From NCBI GenBank assembly GCA_023374045.1, contig CM041779.1, positions 142,063,801 through 142,127,800 on the forward strand: 64,000 nt of DNA. Reading direction: 5' to 3'. The notes beneath the pieces are model-generated. The model saw nothing but the letters and a program-made list of their open reading frames with translations, was not told the origin of the DNA and ran no database searches. Below are positions 25,217 through 38,194 of the stretch, piece by piece (position 1 is the first letter of the stretch; every line of letters starts with the position of its first letter). Source of the stretch: Limonium bicolor (taxonomy: Eukaryota; Streptophyta; Magnoliopsida; Caryophyllales; Plumbaginaceae). Position numbers and translations under genes: made by a program.

Positions 25217-28200
25217 TGTAACACCCCAACTAACAACAACATACTTAACATTAAACTGCAGCGGAAAATACATCATCACATAACTTAACTCATCGGTGTT
25301 ACACGCCGCCGTTAACCACCCACGTGGCTAACAAGGCTAACATTTACACAACTGTATCGGTCTGATGGACTAGATCCCCGAGCAACTATACAATACCGTC
25401 TCCTTTATCTACCAACATTCATTATACAAATACCTTCCAACTGTACCGAGTATTTACAACTAATGCCGAGAACAATTTCGGTCTTACTACACCTACAGGT
25501 TACAAGTAATTACATCAATTACCCGTACGCAACAACTACCCCGTCCTACTCTCGAACGGCTCCAGCTCCTTGTACCTGAAATAGAAAAGGAAAGAAAGGG
25601 TGGCCCCCCAGGGGCTCAGCACCTTTGCTGGTATGGTAATCCCGCAGCCCACATGCTACCGGGCCACGCACAACTATTTGTCGTCTTAGCATGCAGTTGA
25701 TTACATTTAAATCAAGCATGTGAAACATAAACTCACGACACAATATTTCACCCCAATGGGCTTAACAAAAATAACTCATCCATACTTAACCAATCACTCT
25801 TTGAGTTCTTCCACCCTATAGTATTTCTCCTCTAACGGAGCTATTTCCTCAATAGACGACACTTACCCACTATCGGGTTTCCACAAACGTCTCTTTTACA
25901 TACTAGGAATCATATCCATGATCCTCATATTTCACTTCTAAGCGACATATAACATCACATCACAATAACTTTGCAACATACAAAACACATACATAACGGG
26001 TACGGATCTCTTAGGAACCGGCCCAAACATAGTTAATACACTGGTGAGCCTAGGGAATGATATCACCCCCATGTTAAGCTCGTTATAAAAAAACTCATTA
26101 CCGCCCTAATAGTCGGACGAGTAACTTACCTAAAGATGGATCGGATTTAGTGACCCGAACTCACCACACAAACACATGTTCCCCCTAAACCGATCATAAG
26201 TCAGAATAGCTAAGCTTTGGGATAAGCTAATGGGAGATCATAACCCGTGAGGGAAACAACCATAACAGAGAGAAGGGTAAAGCTAAAAAGGATACCCACT
26301 CCCAAACAACGCGCGACCGGCCAAACCGGATTCCTCACTACTGTTAGTACATACTTACTTTTAATTTTTCGTTAGAACTCCACTACGGAGTCTATCGTAC
26401 CTACACCATACATATTACTCTTGGGTTAAACAACATACAAGGGAGATCCCTACATTCACACACACAAATCACAATTAACTCACGCATAGCCGTGGTTAGA
26501 ACGCCCCACGGTTCGGGTCGTTTAATCCGAATACCAAACTCTCCTGTGATCCTAGACTCAGTTAGCTAAGGTTTAACACTTTCGAGGTTAAATGGTATCG
26601 GAACTAAACACGCCACATATATGAATTACTGTAAACTCATTACATGTTTTATCTTACAACGTGGCAAACATACAGAAAAACACATTGGCATACAAGCCGG
26701 TGTAATCCGGTAGGACACAGGTTGCAAGAAAACCATACCTGTCACCGGAGTCCACTTTATCATGTCCATTTATGTTCCTCAGCAATTCTCGAACAACTGA
26801 CAACATTACATGTACTTTTATTAACATTGGGGTAACATGTTTGTTTAAAGTCTAATGCTTATAACTTTTCCCCGTTAACTTGGTTAAATAACTTTACATT
26901 CTTTAACATGTTTCACTCTTTCATTTTACTTCAACTTTTCCACCACCAAATTGTGACTATAACTCACCTAACATGTCCTACACAACCTTATAACATCATT
27001 ATCCATCAATCTACATCATTAGACATCTTTTAATAACCTAAAACCAAGTTTATATAGTGGTCCGGGACTTGGTCCCCAACTAAGGTCCCGAACCTACACT
27101 TAACAATTTTCTCGGCCTCTTTTAATGGGGTGGTCCGGGACTTCATACAGGTCCTAAGTCCCGGACCATTCTAGGCAACAACTCTCGGGTACTTTAAGGG
27201 GTTGGTCCGGGTCCTTGTACAAGACCCAAGTCCCGGACCAAGACTATGTAAAACTCTCGGCCCTTTTTGATATATGGTCCGGGATGTTATCCAAATCCCA
27301 AGTCCCAGACCGAAGCTACAGAATTGACGTACTTGCATTTTTCAAGTCCTGCTGCATAAGTTCTTAAACACTGAATTTCCCACAATATATTTGCCTTTGA
27401 CCTGCAAATACACACAACAATACATATGTCCTTTTACTAATCTCTTTGAGAACATTTTTCTAAGTCATTTACCATTGGCTCTTTAGGTAGTTTCAATAAA
27501 CAATATTAGCTCATTTTCCTAAAGCATTATAAGCTATTTTAGATTAGCATAATTACCTCCTTTCCTCACAAGTTCTTTCTTGTTTCAGAAATCTTAGATC
27601 TTGGAGAGAGTTTGGATACTTGTCAAGAGAGGACTCCACCCAGTTTTTGAATGGTTGGAATGAAGCTAGAACAAGGCAACATAAGGACACCATTTAAGGT
27701 AATTTTCGGACAACACAAAACATGGAGGAACATCATTTTTCTTTGAGTTTCCTTACCTTGAAGCAAAGGAGAACAATAATACGTGAAAAGATGAGCTCAA
27801 GCTCCTTCCATGGAGATTCCCCTTGGCACCAAAATGGAGCTCTTGAAGATTTGAAAGGACCAAGTTGAAGAGCTTGATGAGACTAAGAGATTGGTGGTCT
27901 TAGTTTTTAATTTGGCCAAGTGAGCTAGAAGTTACAAGGATTTGAAGGTGGTGTCTGGTGCTGTGCTGCTTCAACCGTGAAAGAGAGCAGGGAGGAGGTG
28001 AGATACGCGAGAATGAGGGAGATGAAGGGAATGATTGATTGCAAAAGCCTTGTGGTAGTCGTTAAATAAAGCAAATAGTGCTCTATCTCTCTTAATTACT
28101 CATTTATTTGCTGGTTGATTGACAAGGGTGGTGACTCACCACACACAATAAAACCGGCCCCCATATGTTATAAGGGTACTTTAGTCTTTATTTGTCAATT

Positions 28201-28861
28201 TAATTACTTATAATAACATATGTTACAAACTAGCTTATAAAAATCACTATTCACAAAAACAAGGCACATAGAAGTGAAATTTTTGATTTCCCATTGATAT
28301 AGACATCCAAATGTGATACTATATAGTACACATGTTAATTAAAGAGTAATGATGGACATTTAGCCATTCAAAACTCATTTACAAGACAATTTTTCAAAAA
28401 CGTGCTTTAAGACTCCTTAAAGCACTTTTTGTGTTTTAACTTGTTTTCAAGCTTGGTTTTCTTTAGAAATTGATTTATATTGTTCATTAACATATTTATA
28501 AGGTATAGGTATGACCATTAGGTCTTATACAAATTTATCCCAAGCTTAGAGCACATTTTTGCTCTTATTGACTTTAAGGTATTTATTTGTGTTTTGTTTG
28601 GTTTCATTGTCTACCAAAGTTTCCTAAGGACTTAATTTGCCTTATAAAATCATAATTGAATATTATTAAGTCTTGGTAGGCTCTTTGGGTCCTAACCAAG
28701 TTCACTCATAGCTTAGAGCATGTTTTTGCTCAAACTGTGTCTTAGCGTTTTATTGCATTTACTATGGTTTAAATTGTTCACTGATGTTTCTAAGGCACTT
28801 TTTAGCCTTTATATAAAATAGTTTGATATTTAAACCACATATCAAGGTTTGGGGTATTTCA
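25217..28861 (-). repeat. B 5' LTR (right copy)
   Basis: Pairs with 16649-20284. It contains the hairpin array at 27059-27311 and is followed by TSD GTCCT at 28862-28866. One arm in this copy has drifted from cccgga to cccaga near 27303. Confidence 0.92.
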
Positions 28862-28866
28862 GTCCT

Positions 28867-29621
28867 AGAGGCCCGATGCGAGAAATCAAAGACTAACTCT
28901 CGTTGTCACATTACCTTCTTATGTATTGGATGTTATATGCTTGTTGTTGAGTTGGAATGAACTACATGATTACTGGGTGTTATATGCTTGTTGTTGAGTT
29001 GGAATGAACTACATGATTATTGGATGTTATATGCTTGTTGTTGAATGGAATGAACCATGTGATCATTGGATGAATTGCTGTTTGCTTTACTATGGTATTT
29101 TACAATTGATATGTTGTAAAAACGGAATAACATGAAACCGGAATTGCATGTTAACAATTGGGCTAATTAATCTGAGTAGTTCAAAGGTCCAAGAGGATCA
29201 TATGAGAAGCATATCAGCCGCCGTGCTGAGCCTTTATGGCAACATATTACAGGACTTGATCGAGTTACGAAGCCGGAGTGCGGGACTATCGGGTAGTCCA
29301 CGACGTCTTTTAATTCCTGCACCCGTTATATTTTGGTTTGTATTGTATACTTCGATGTAAGTACCGGGAATGTTTTAGAAGCTCACTGTTCTACGTTGTC
29401 AGTTTATGGATTTAGTATGTGTAGGCTGGTAGTAGAATATGTCGGTTCATCATAGCGGTTATCGATCCTAGTATTGTGATGAGTATTTGCTTCATTACTC
29501 ACATGGGTGAGTAATGGTGTGTGACACCCAGATTAGTAGATAGATTTAATTTCCACTGCGAGCCGTCTTTAATTAAGTACGCGATGCCGATTATTATGTG
29601 ATTAGGAGTAGGGGTGTTACA
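28867..29621 (+). mobile_element. Element D, right part (U5 side)
   Basis: Continues D after the GTCCT duplication. It contains a short tandem repeat of tgttatatgcttgttgttga (three copies, about 28928-29045) and a gtgctgagcc block like that in E and B. It ends GGGGTGTTACA at 29621, next to TSD CATAC. Confidence 0.75.
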
Positions 29622-29626
29622 CATAC

Positions 29627-32600
29627 TGCTGTGTACCTTCATGATTACTCACTTGGTTCTTCCGACTTACTATCGGTTGAGGTCGAGCTACTACCTAACG
29701 AGTAGTGCTTCCTCTGTTGATAGTGGCTTCTGAATTATGCCCACTTGTCTAGTTTTGTACAAATATTCTTTCATTGTACGACCTTGCATTTCATATGCAT
29801 CGGTCCTTGTGACGTTCATAAGTTTCTTCCGCCTTTATTCCGGTGGAATTCACCTTTTATGATTGTTGGCGTCCAACGTTCTTCGCGCCTCTCTGGCCCA
29901 TGGCCGCACGGTTTTGTTTCTAGCTTTTCGCTTAACTGGCTTGCGCCATGTTCATTGGTATGTTGCAAGTCTTCCGTATCTAGTACGTGTTGATTATTTA
30001 GCAATCGGGTACTCCTGTTCCAAAGCTTATTGCTTCACTTATCGAGTTGATCTACTAGGCATACACTTCTAGTTTCCTATGCAATTGCAATAGGAGTGAG
30101 TAATGTGTTTCCTGTGAGATCTTTTGTCATATGGTACCGACTATGGGTTTTACTGTCCAGTCTATCCATTATCTCTTGCTTTTCAACTCCACTGAGTCTA
30201 ATTCATAATTTCGCTTGTTTTCCATATCATTGTCTAACTATATTGACATAATGGTCATTTGCTGCGCACCATGTTCTTATTCATTATACAAGTATTGTTT
30301 TCGCGACCTCTACTACTGTGGTAGCTTGCCTTTATTCTTTGCCCATTGTTGGCGCAACTCCTCAACAGTTCACTCCAACGTCTCGTCTCATCTTATATTC
30401 CATCCCTTCATGGTGTACACACTGGGAGTTCGCTAGGTTCGTGCGTATGGCGGTCACCGTATCATGCCGTAAGATCATTATCTTTTAATGTGAAGATGTT
30501 TTACTTCAATCCGGGTTCATGTGTAGGTTGGTCTCCCTCACATTCTTCCATCACTTATGATATTGTTTACCAAGTAACTTGGCTGACTAAGGAAGAAGTA
30601 ATCCATTGGATCACAAGCTCTTCTGAGCGTTGGTCACTTCATGTTTCATATTACGCACTCACATTGTTTGTTTTTGCCGTTTACTGCCTTCTAAATTCTG
30701 GGCATTGGACATAAGGTCCGGCCGTGCAGTCTTCCTTCTCTATGTACACCATTGGGACATCCCAAGGAAACTTCAAGGGTTTTCTGGTCCCGTTCTCTAA
30801 TAGAAGAGTATTCTATCACTGATAAGTAAAGCCCATATTAAGGGGTTTATTCCCACTCACAAGCCTCACAACAAGGGTTTACTGTGTTAGCTTCCGCTCA
30901 TGTATTTCCACCATTCATACTATGATTCGTCATTTACTTGGCTGACTACAGAATATACTATTCTTTAAGTCTCTATGCCCTTGTGCATTGTTCGCTCTAT
31001 AGTTTGTATTGTACACATACCGTGGTCGCTTCTAAATCGACTACTCTTTCGGTTTTCGACAATTGCTATAAAAGACTCTCTTTTCATACTAGTCTTGGAA
31101 ATTACTTTTTCTTGTTCATTGGCAATAACACATGCTCAAGTTTCAATTTATCATATGCATAAGCTGAGGTGTCCTCTTTTGTTATGTGTTTAATGGGATA
31201 CCCTTTTCAACTTCTTAGGGTATGTGAATCTCGTTCTAAAGACAATTATTGTATTTCAATAAGTGAAGGCCTCTTTCTGGAGGGTCCACATATACACCAC
31301 TCCAGTGGCCTCACCCTAACGAGGGGTATCCCCACTTCTATAATGAGTGGCTCGTTCTCCGCTCTATTCATTTGTGTAAAATAATATATCTTCTCTTACT
31401 GGTGCCATTCTCGGCAATTCTTCCTATGACTCTATGTAGGTTTTGTGGCCGTTCAGGTCTACGTATCGTAGTTGGTTCACGGCTTACAAGCCATGTTTCC
31501 TCGAGCTCTGCTCATTGTAGGCTGTTCACAAATCTATTTCTCCGTATACCGTCAGATGGTTTGGAGGTAGTACTGGGCCCCCTGACAAGGTCATTGCATC
31601 ACGCTTCCTTTCATGGGAGGCCCTTTAGGCATATCAGGTTGCCTTTCGTTATGTGGATTCTCTTTGGTGTTTTAACCGAGTACTTGTTTTAGCTCTCGCG
31701 TTCCTATCACGATATTTCGTTCAACTGTTGTTGACTGAGACACCCTTCAAGGATTATTCCTGGGTGTTGCTAAGTTACACCATTTCATCTGGCTAATATT
31801 TATGGGTATGTTCCGTCCACTATGCCGCCTTGCGGTACCGTATTACGAACTTTCTTGTTTAGAGTGGTAATGTCTCCCATCTCGGGTAGACCATTGACGC
31901 TTCCGTCTTTGCGTTCTTGGCTGGGTTTAATGTCTTCTTCTACGAAGAACAACATTTCCCGGTAGCCTTAGCATTTGTTATGGGAATTCCATCCCGTTTG
32001 TTGAATATTGACGTGTCCATAATAGGCATTTGCCTTATAGTGTTTAGGATGGTTATTTATTCCAGCTATCATGTGTTTCCTTCACAAATTCTTGAGACAT
32101 ATCAGGCGTTTGTGCTTAATAATCTGTGCTCCTTGCACTTCCTGGCCTTTATTCATTATCCTTAGATGAATTCCCTGATTCATTTAGGCTCGTTAGCTTA
32201 CTCGGTTCTTTCTCTTCAACCGTCCGAGGTAATCAGCTGTTCTGTTCTGAACTTGCTTCGCTGACCGTAGTACGGAGTTGACTACTTCCCCTGTTTCGTA
32301 CCCTTCTTGTATACATACGCGGGGTACCTTACTGATACATTACTACTTACTTGACTAACTTATAAATAGGTCTGTCAGGCCCGCAAGCTCCTTAGGAGTG
32401 CGGTCGTCCCACGTCTCGATTTTGTACACTCGTAGTGTTCGTCCCACGCCTAGGTGAAGTATTCTGTTGTCAACTCCTCTCGTATCGTCCTATGATGACT
32501 TACTGTGATTCTTCTGGGTTTGGTTTTAAAATTTGAGGTTTTTGAAAATTTCTGAGTTTTGAAAGAAAAATTTGAGTTTGAAAGAAAAAATTTCGTGGTA

Positions 32601-33770
32601 TTTCCACGTCTGGTGGTCTTGACCGAGTCTAGCTTCTCGCTGACTGGTATATTTATTAATACAATGGTCAGGCCGTTAGGCCCTTCCAAGGTTTCGCCTT
32701 TCGAGTTCTTAGGATTTGTGTTCCTATAATTGCTTCATTCGCCGTCGTGGTACTTTACCAAGTACTTCTGGTCGTTAAAATTACTCCGAACAACCTTTTT
32801 GTTACAGCACTTGCCATGGCAAGTGCGCCATGCAGGTTGTTTTTCGGTTCAATATACATACCGGTTATGGTATTACTTCCATTCGTTCCGTATTCGGTAG
32901 CCTTGTTGGCACTTCCTTTGATCCTCTAATCTTGATAATCATTCTTCTGCAGCTCCTCATTTGTCTTGACATAATAGTCACTAATCAGGGTGCTTCTTCA
33001 TTCTTGGAGACCCTTGTTTACTTAGTTCTGCGTCTTTCCTCGTTGCTCGTTCCCACACGTTTACCGTGGTTATCGAGGCTTATCCCTTCCTTAGGAACTA
33101 CATCTGTAGTCCTATTGGAGTGTATTTCATAGATGTTTCCATAGTTGTCTAAGCTATGTCGATCAGGTATTGTATGCTCTTTGGGTTTATAGATTTAGAG
33201 TTATCCAGTCCTGACTAGTTCCTTAGTCGGTTAGTATACCGTTGGTGGTATTATCTAACTGTTGCGGCCCCGTAGACATGTGTCTCGGGTTTCGTTACTT
33301 CACCTTTTTCCGCTTCGTTGCACGGTCGGTGCTTTCCTTCTTGCTGCCCAAGCAGGGTTCTCGCGACTGCCAAGCATGTCACCCCATGCTGTCGTAAATT
33401 TCAGTCTCCTATGGGAAGGATTTCTTAATCTCCAGCCATTAAGTGCGGTTATTATCGTTCAAACGGAACCGTCTCCGGGATTTCCGGTTCTTGGTATCTA
33501 CCGTATGACAGGTTCTGGTCCTTATAGGAATATTTCATAACTGCCAGATCGGGCGTTCCCGAGTAGGAGAGGTCCTTCCCTCTCTCTGGCGTTCCTTCCC
33601 GAGCTTTAAAACGGGGGATGTGGAGGACGAGTTTGGTATAGTAGGTATCCAGAACACACTGGAAGTTCCTCTAGCGTACCTCTCACGCTATCACTCAACC
33701 CTTAGCCCTAAGTCTCTAATTCCTAACTCGGTATTTCCTAAGCTCGGTATTTCCTGTCATTAAGTATTCA
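29627..33770 (-). mobile_element. Element C internal region, fragment 3
   Basis: Collinear with the B interior 22085-25180. Shared landmarks are cttccgacttactatcgg near 29660, tcgagctctgctcattgtag near 31503, the 20-bp palindrome at 32807-32826, and cctaactcggta then cctaagctcggta near 33722. The PBS hairpin that should follow near 33755 is missing, so the junction with the LTR is deleted or rearranged. No coding sequence is supported. Confidence 0.72.
32807..32826. repeat. 20-bp perfect palindrome in C interior
   Basis: Identical to the palindrome at 24421-24440 in B. Confidence 0.9.
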
Positions 33771-36700
33771 AGCAAAGAATACAATCAACAAGGATATCAC
33801 ATCAAGTTCATTAGATTAATTTACCTTGTTCTTTAGGCCTTAAGAAACCCTATCTCAAGTAAGTCTCATTCTCATTATTCCCTAACTTATCCATTTCAAC
33901 CGGATAGTTTACTTCTCTCTTAGATCCATAGACATTCTCGGTCTCGATCTAGTTTTCTCAATTATTCTTCTCTTGAATAATTTTTAAGTTAAGCCTCATA
34001 GGCCTCCGGGCAGAGACACCTATGGATCTCACCACCGGGCTTTTATAATCTCAATACGGAATTAGAAACATTCTCTCATGTCTCCTCTTCCTTAACCAAT
34101 AATACCCAGCTTACCTCTTTAGACGGGTAAGCTCTGCCAGTCTCACTCCAAACGGGCACCACTATATGGCACACGACCCCGCAGGGTACCACTATGTGGC
34201 ACACGGCCCTGTAACAAGGGAGTTTGACCACAGAATCAGAAACAAACGCTCTGTTGTTTCCTCTTCCTTGCACAAGTGACTCACAATCCCCCTAACCCAA
34301 CTCTCAGGTTAGTAACAATATATACTCATATATATATATATATTAGTCAGTAGCATCTCTCTTGATGTCATCTCTTAACTTTAGGAGGTTTTCCTAGTTC
34401 AATGTATTCACCGATTTAAGGGTCGCCCCTATACTTCCATTACTTAGAAGTTTTGATGTTTTATCACATTAAGTCACACCCTCATATAGGAGGTCGACTA
34501 ATCGTTGTAATGGAGTTCACTAGTCTTGTATGTCACTTTTCTCATTTCGAGTAAATTCATAAGTCTGAGTTATCGTTGCACTCTAATCGATAATTCTTGT
34601 GTGTTTTCCCACATTCAATTATTTCGCGGTTCGACTCATTCTACGAGTCACTAAACAATCGCTAATCATTTACGAGTCGGTCTACAACGCTCATTTAGAC
34701 CACGCATTCAAGCAAGGATGGTTAGTTCACACAACATGCATCAAGATATACAATACAATGTTCATTTTCATGCATTTATCTTATTAGGTCGGCACACATA
34801 GCAAGCAACACACAAGCCGAGCGCAACTCAGCAGGACACAAGTTGCAAGAAAACCATACTTGTCACCAGGATTTACTCTAACGCGTCATCTCACGATCCT
34901 CAGGTAATTCCCGAACAACTGGTTACATTACAAATGTTTCTATTAACGTTTAAGCAATACGGAATCTAAACGACTATCGCGCCCGTAATTAACCCGTTGT
35001 CCCGTTGTCTTATCTTTACTCATGTGATCCTAAGTTCTCACTTTCATATTCAATCTAGCACTTGTTTATCTACATAAGGACCTTTACATGTCAACAAACA
35101 AGTCCTAGTCATCATCTAATACCAATACCCATCAATACCCATTCATTTCGGGGCTTAAAAACACTTTCGTAAGCATTTTGGGGGTGATTCGGGACTTGGT
35201 CCGACCCCTAAGTTCCGGACCAATACACTGGATACACTCTCGGCTGATTTTTCACTCTGGTCTGGGACATGGTCGTGGTCTTAAGACCCGGACCAGCTGT
35301 AGGATGTAACTCTCGGCCCTTATTTTGATGTGGTCCGAGACTTCATCCTTAACCTAAGTCCCGGACCATAGCAGAAACACATTTTTAACAGTTTTTCAAC
35401 TTCATTTCCAACCCCAATTTCTACCCAATCCTTTCCTAATCTTTCCACATGTTTCCAAACATGTTCTAACACCATAAACATGCCTTAAACCTTCCTAAAA
35501 CATTGACCAAACTTATCTCTCAATCCTTGGTCAATTCTACAACTTTTCACTCTTCATTTTCTACACTTATACCTTTTAGTGCACTCCAAAACATCCCCAT
35601 GACAGTTTTTCACCCTTCTCCCAACCATTTGACCATACCAAATACATCTTAGAAATTTTCTTCTCTAGCAAATCCAAGACTTTCCCACAACATTTTTGCT
35701 ACAATTTTTGCATAATTCCTTATCCTTCTTCAACCAACACCTCAAGGTGTCTAATTAACTCAAGCAAATCCCTTTCCACTCCTAGTTAACCTTAGGCTCT
35801 CCAACTTGCAATATCGCCTAAAAATACTTAATTCCAACAGAAATTTTGCCATAGTTTCCTTACTATTCTATCATGCCCAAATGCATTATTTCCATTGTCT
35901 TCATCACCTAATCCAAGACTTTCATAATTCAACACAATCTAACCCAATTCAAGATCAACTAACCAAATCCATAAAGGATTCTACCAGCACACAATTCATT
36001 CCAAAATTCATTAAACACAATCTAATGCACTAATCTTAAATGCTTGGCACTTAGGCCCTTAAATCAACATAATTTAAACAACCAACTCTCTCTAACTCAA
36101 TGGAATTATTTGTATTTTCTCAATTCATTTTCAACCCCAATTATACCCATCTAGATATAATTCTAAAAGGATACTAATACAAGGTTTAAGGTAGAGCATT
36201 TACCTTGATTCCCCATTTCTTTTCTTTCTCATTTCTCTTCCTCTTTTCTCTTGCTTGGAACCGGGCAAGGGGGTGTGTATCCCTTGTTAACCTCTAACCA
36301 ACATTACAATAAGGATATTGAGTAGTAAATAACACACTTAAACTCATTGGAACAACCCTTGAACACTAAGGGGGTGCTTAGTGCACTAAAATGAGAAATT
36401 TACCTTGGAACCCTAGGATAGTTTTCTGTAGGGAATTAAGACCGGGATTCCACCAGCTTTTGAAGCTTGAAATTGAGCTCATACAAGGAAAGAAACAGGG
36501 CACATGAGCAGCCCCAAATCGGCAAGGTATAAGAGAGGAGGAAAAGGAGTTTTCTTGAATTTTTCTTACCTCAAACCAAATGGGAGATGAACTAGCTCAA
36601 GGAAATCAGCTTTTCTTATCAAATGGGGCTATACCCATGGAGGTGATCTTTATCCTTTGGGGATTTTGAAAAGAGCACTAGATAGCCCTTGCTTAACTAA

Positions 36701-37505
36701 GAGAAATATGTAATTATTTTTGGATATGGAGCATGGAGTTGTCTTTGGCAAGCAAGGAGGTGAGGGAAGCCATGGAAGGCTGAAGAAATCGGCAAGGAAG
36801 AATAATATGGGGCAGGAGCCGGCTGGGAGGAAAGGAATTGGAGAGAGAAGAGAGAAATGGAAGAGAGAGAGGGGGAAAAGTGCTTTTGTACTTTTCCTTC
36901 CTTTTGCTTTTGTCTCTTTTAATTAAAAGCTAGCTTATTAGTTGAGAGAGTTGATGAATCACCACTAATAAAAACGGCCCCCTTATAATTAGTGAGGGAG
37001 GGCGTTTTCGTCTTTTCGCAAGAGACGCTCGTTAAATTCCCGGTTTGGGCACTATTCACTAACCGGGCCTATTTTCTGGATTTTTCTCGTTTCTTTAATT
37101 TTAATGGTTTTTAGGCTTCCATTAATGTTTAATTATAGTTATATGGTCAACTATAATTTATACGAGTCCATTTGACCACTTAAAGTTGTGTTTCTGAGTT
37201 TTCTCGAAAAACATGCTTTAAAGCCTCATTTGTATTTTTAACCCACTATATAGATCAGTTTTTTTCGGGAATCATTCCCACATACTATTTAGGTGTAATT
37301 AAGCCCTAGGAATCCTTATAGGACCCTAATCGAGGTCATATGCCTTCTATGGTTGCGTAACGCTCGTTTTTACGTTTTGTGCTTTTTAAACGTTTTCTCT
37401 TTTTTTTTTGTTTTACTTTCTTCACCAATATTCTTTAGGCACTATTAAGCCCCTAAAAATAATATTAGAATAATTTAATCCCATATTTAAGTCCAGGGTA
37501 TTTCA
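33771..37505 (-). mobile_element. Element C LTR, damaged on its U5 side
   Basis: It ends GGGTATTTCA at 37505 like the A and B LTRs. Blocks near 34811-34880 (acaagccg, gcaagaaaaccatact) and 37195-37290 (ttttctcgaaaaaca, tttcgggaa) match A and B. A hairpin array lies at 35184-35368. The U5 end with GTTACA is not found, and about 1 kb (33771-34800) is diverged or foreign. A second copy of the whole LTR is not in the window. Confidence 0.62.
35184..35368. repeat. Hairpin array in C LTR
   Basis: Three degenerate units of the B type, such as cgggacttggtccg with aagttccggacc and ggtccgagacttc with aagtcccggacc, separated by actctcggc linkers. Confidence 0.7.
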
Positions 37506-38194
37506 ATCTACCCCCCTTAAAGAACTTTGCCCACAAAGTTGGTGAATCTAATATTGTTAGTCATTTAGACATATCATGTGCCAAGGTCATTATATCTATA
37601 TAACCCTACAGGCTCAAAGTCAGTCCAGCCAGTGTGTACATACCGGTACAACACCAAATCAATTAATAATACAATTAATAACCGTGTGTACATACCAGTA
37701 CAACACAAACGTACATCATAGTACCATACCAACGTTTGTACATACCAGTACAACACAAACGTACATAACAGTACAATGCCAACGTGCGTACATACCAGTA
37801 CAACACAAAACAATTAACAACCATGCACATACCCGTGCACACAAACGTACATCACAATACAATATGACGTGTGTACACACCAGTACAACACAAAACGATT
37901 AACAACCGTGCACATACCAGTGCACACAAACGTACTAATCGGTACAATACAACACCAATTCCAATTCATGCTAATTGCATCTATTTTAACCGTGATTACT
38001 TGTGACCGCTTACGGGGAGCTTCAAGAATCATTCAACCCTTATGTGATCAGCATCAGTGTTGAACTATCCTTCCACCCCAATTTGTGTTTAGTTTCCCTT
38101 GATCACTAGTAAATCAAGTTCGACTTCCCACTTCAGTTTCAAACAATTAGATAGTTCAACCATTTCCATTTTCTATCTTTTTAATCATTCTAAT
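37506..38194 (-). mobile_element. Second C-type internal fragment beyond the C LTR
   Basis: It begins atctaccccccttaaaga, the PPT side of the interior, directly at the outer edge of the C LTR. It continues with a block near 37990-38160 homologous to B 20941-21130. Interior on both sides of one LTR indicates a tandem C array sharing an LTR, or two adjoining copies. It is cut on the right by G. Confidence 0.65.
37615..37965. repeat. Minisatellite rich in GTAC
   Basis: About six degenerate copies of a 50-60 bp unit made from gtgtgtacataccagtacaa, cacaaacgtacatcacagta and caataccaacgt. GTA...TAC dyads recur throughout. Overlapping open frames on both strands are products of the repeat. Confidence 0.72.

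Larger units (their letters stand above)
16649..28861 (-). mobile_element. Element B: 12.2-kb non-autonomous Tekay-type LTR retrotransposon
   Basis: LTRs at 16649-20284 and 25217-28861, with a perfect TSD GTCCT at 16644-16648 and 28862-28866. On the minus strand the LTR begins TGAAATACCCC and ends GGGGTGTTACA. The PBS fits initiator tRNA-Met, and a G-rich PPT abuts the 3' LTR. The 4.9-kb interior has no recognisable gag or pol on either strand, so this is a large retrotransposon derivative. LTR blocks near 17041-17104, 17560-17690 and 18113-18180 are shared with element A. It sits inside D, which sits inside C, a relative of B, so this family was active after C was already in place. Confidence 0.9.
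11761..29621 (+). mobile_element. Element D: large solo LTR, split by element B
   Basis: It starts TGAAATAGCCCAAAC and ends GGGGTGTTACA, with a perfect TSD CATAC at 11756-11760 and 29622-29626. Removing B leaves about 5.64 kb (11761-16648 plus 28867-29621) with LTR-like content: a CT-rich leader near 12365-12440 and a U5-like right end. I see no second LTR copy, PBS, PPT or protein domain in it, so a solo LTR is the simplest reading. A very decayed short element cannot be excluded. The orientation is plus, opposite to B and C. Confidence 0.72.

Noticed and set aside
36720..36926. 68-codon frame rich in Gly, Lys and Arg
   Set aside because: It lies in the purine-rich leader part of the C LTR. 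Composition alone explains it.
37574..38063. Overlapping open frames on both strands
   Set aside because: They follow the GTAC minisatellite.
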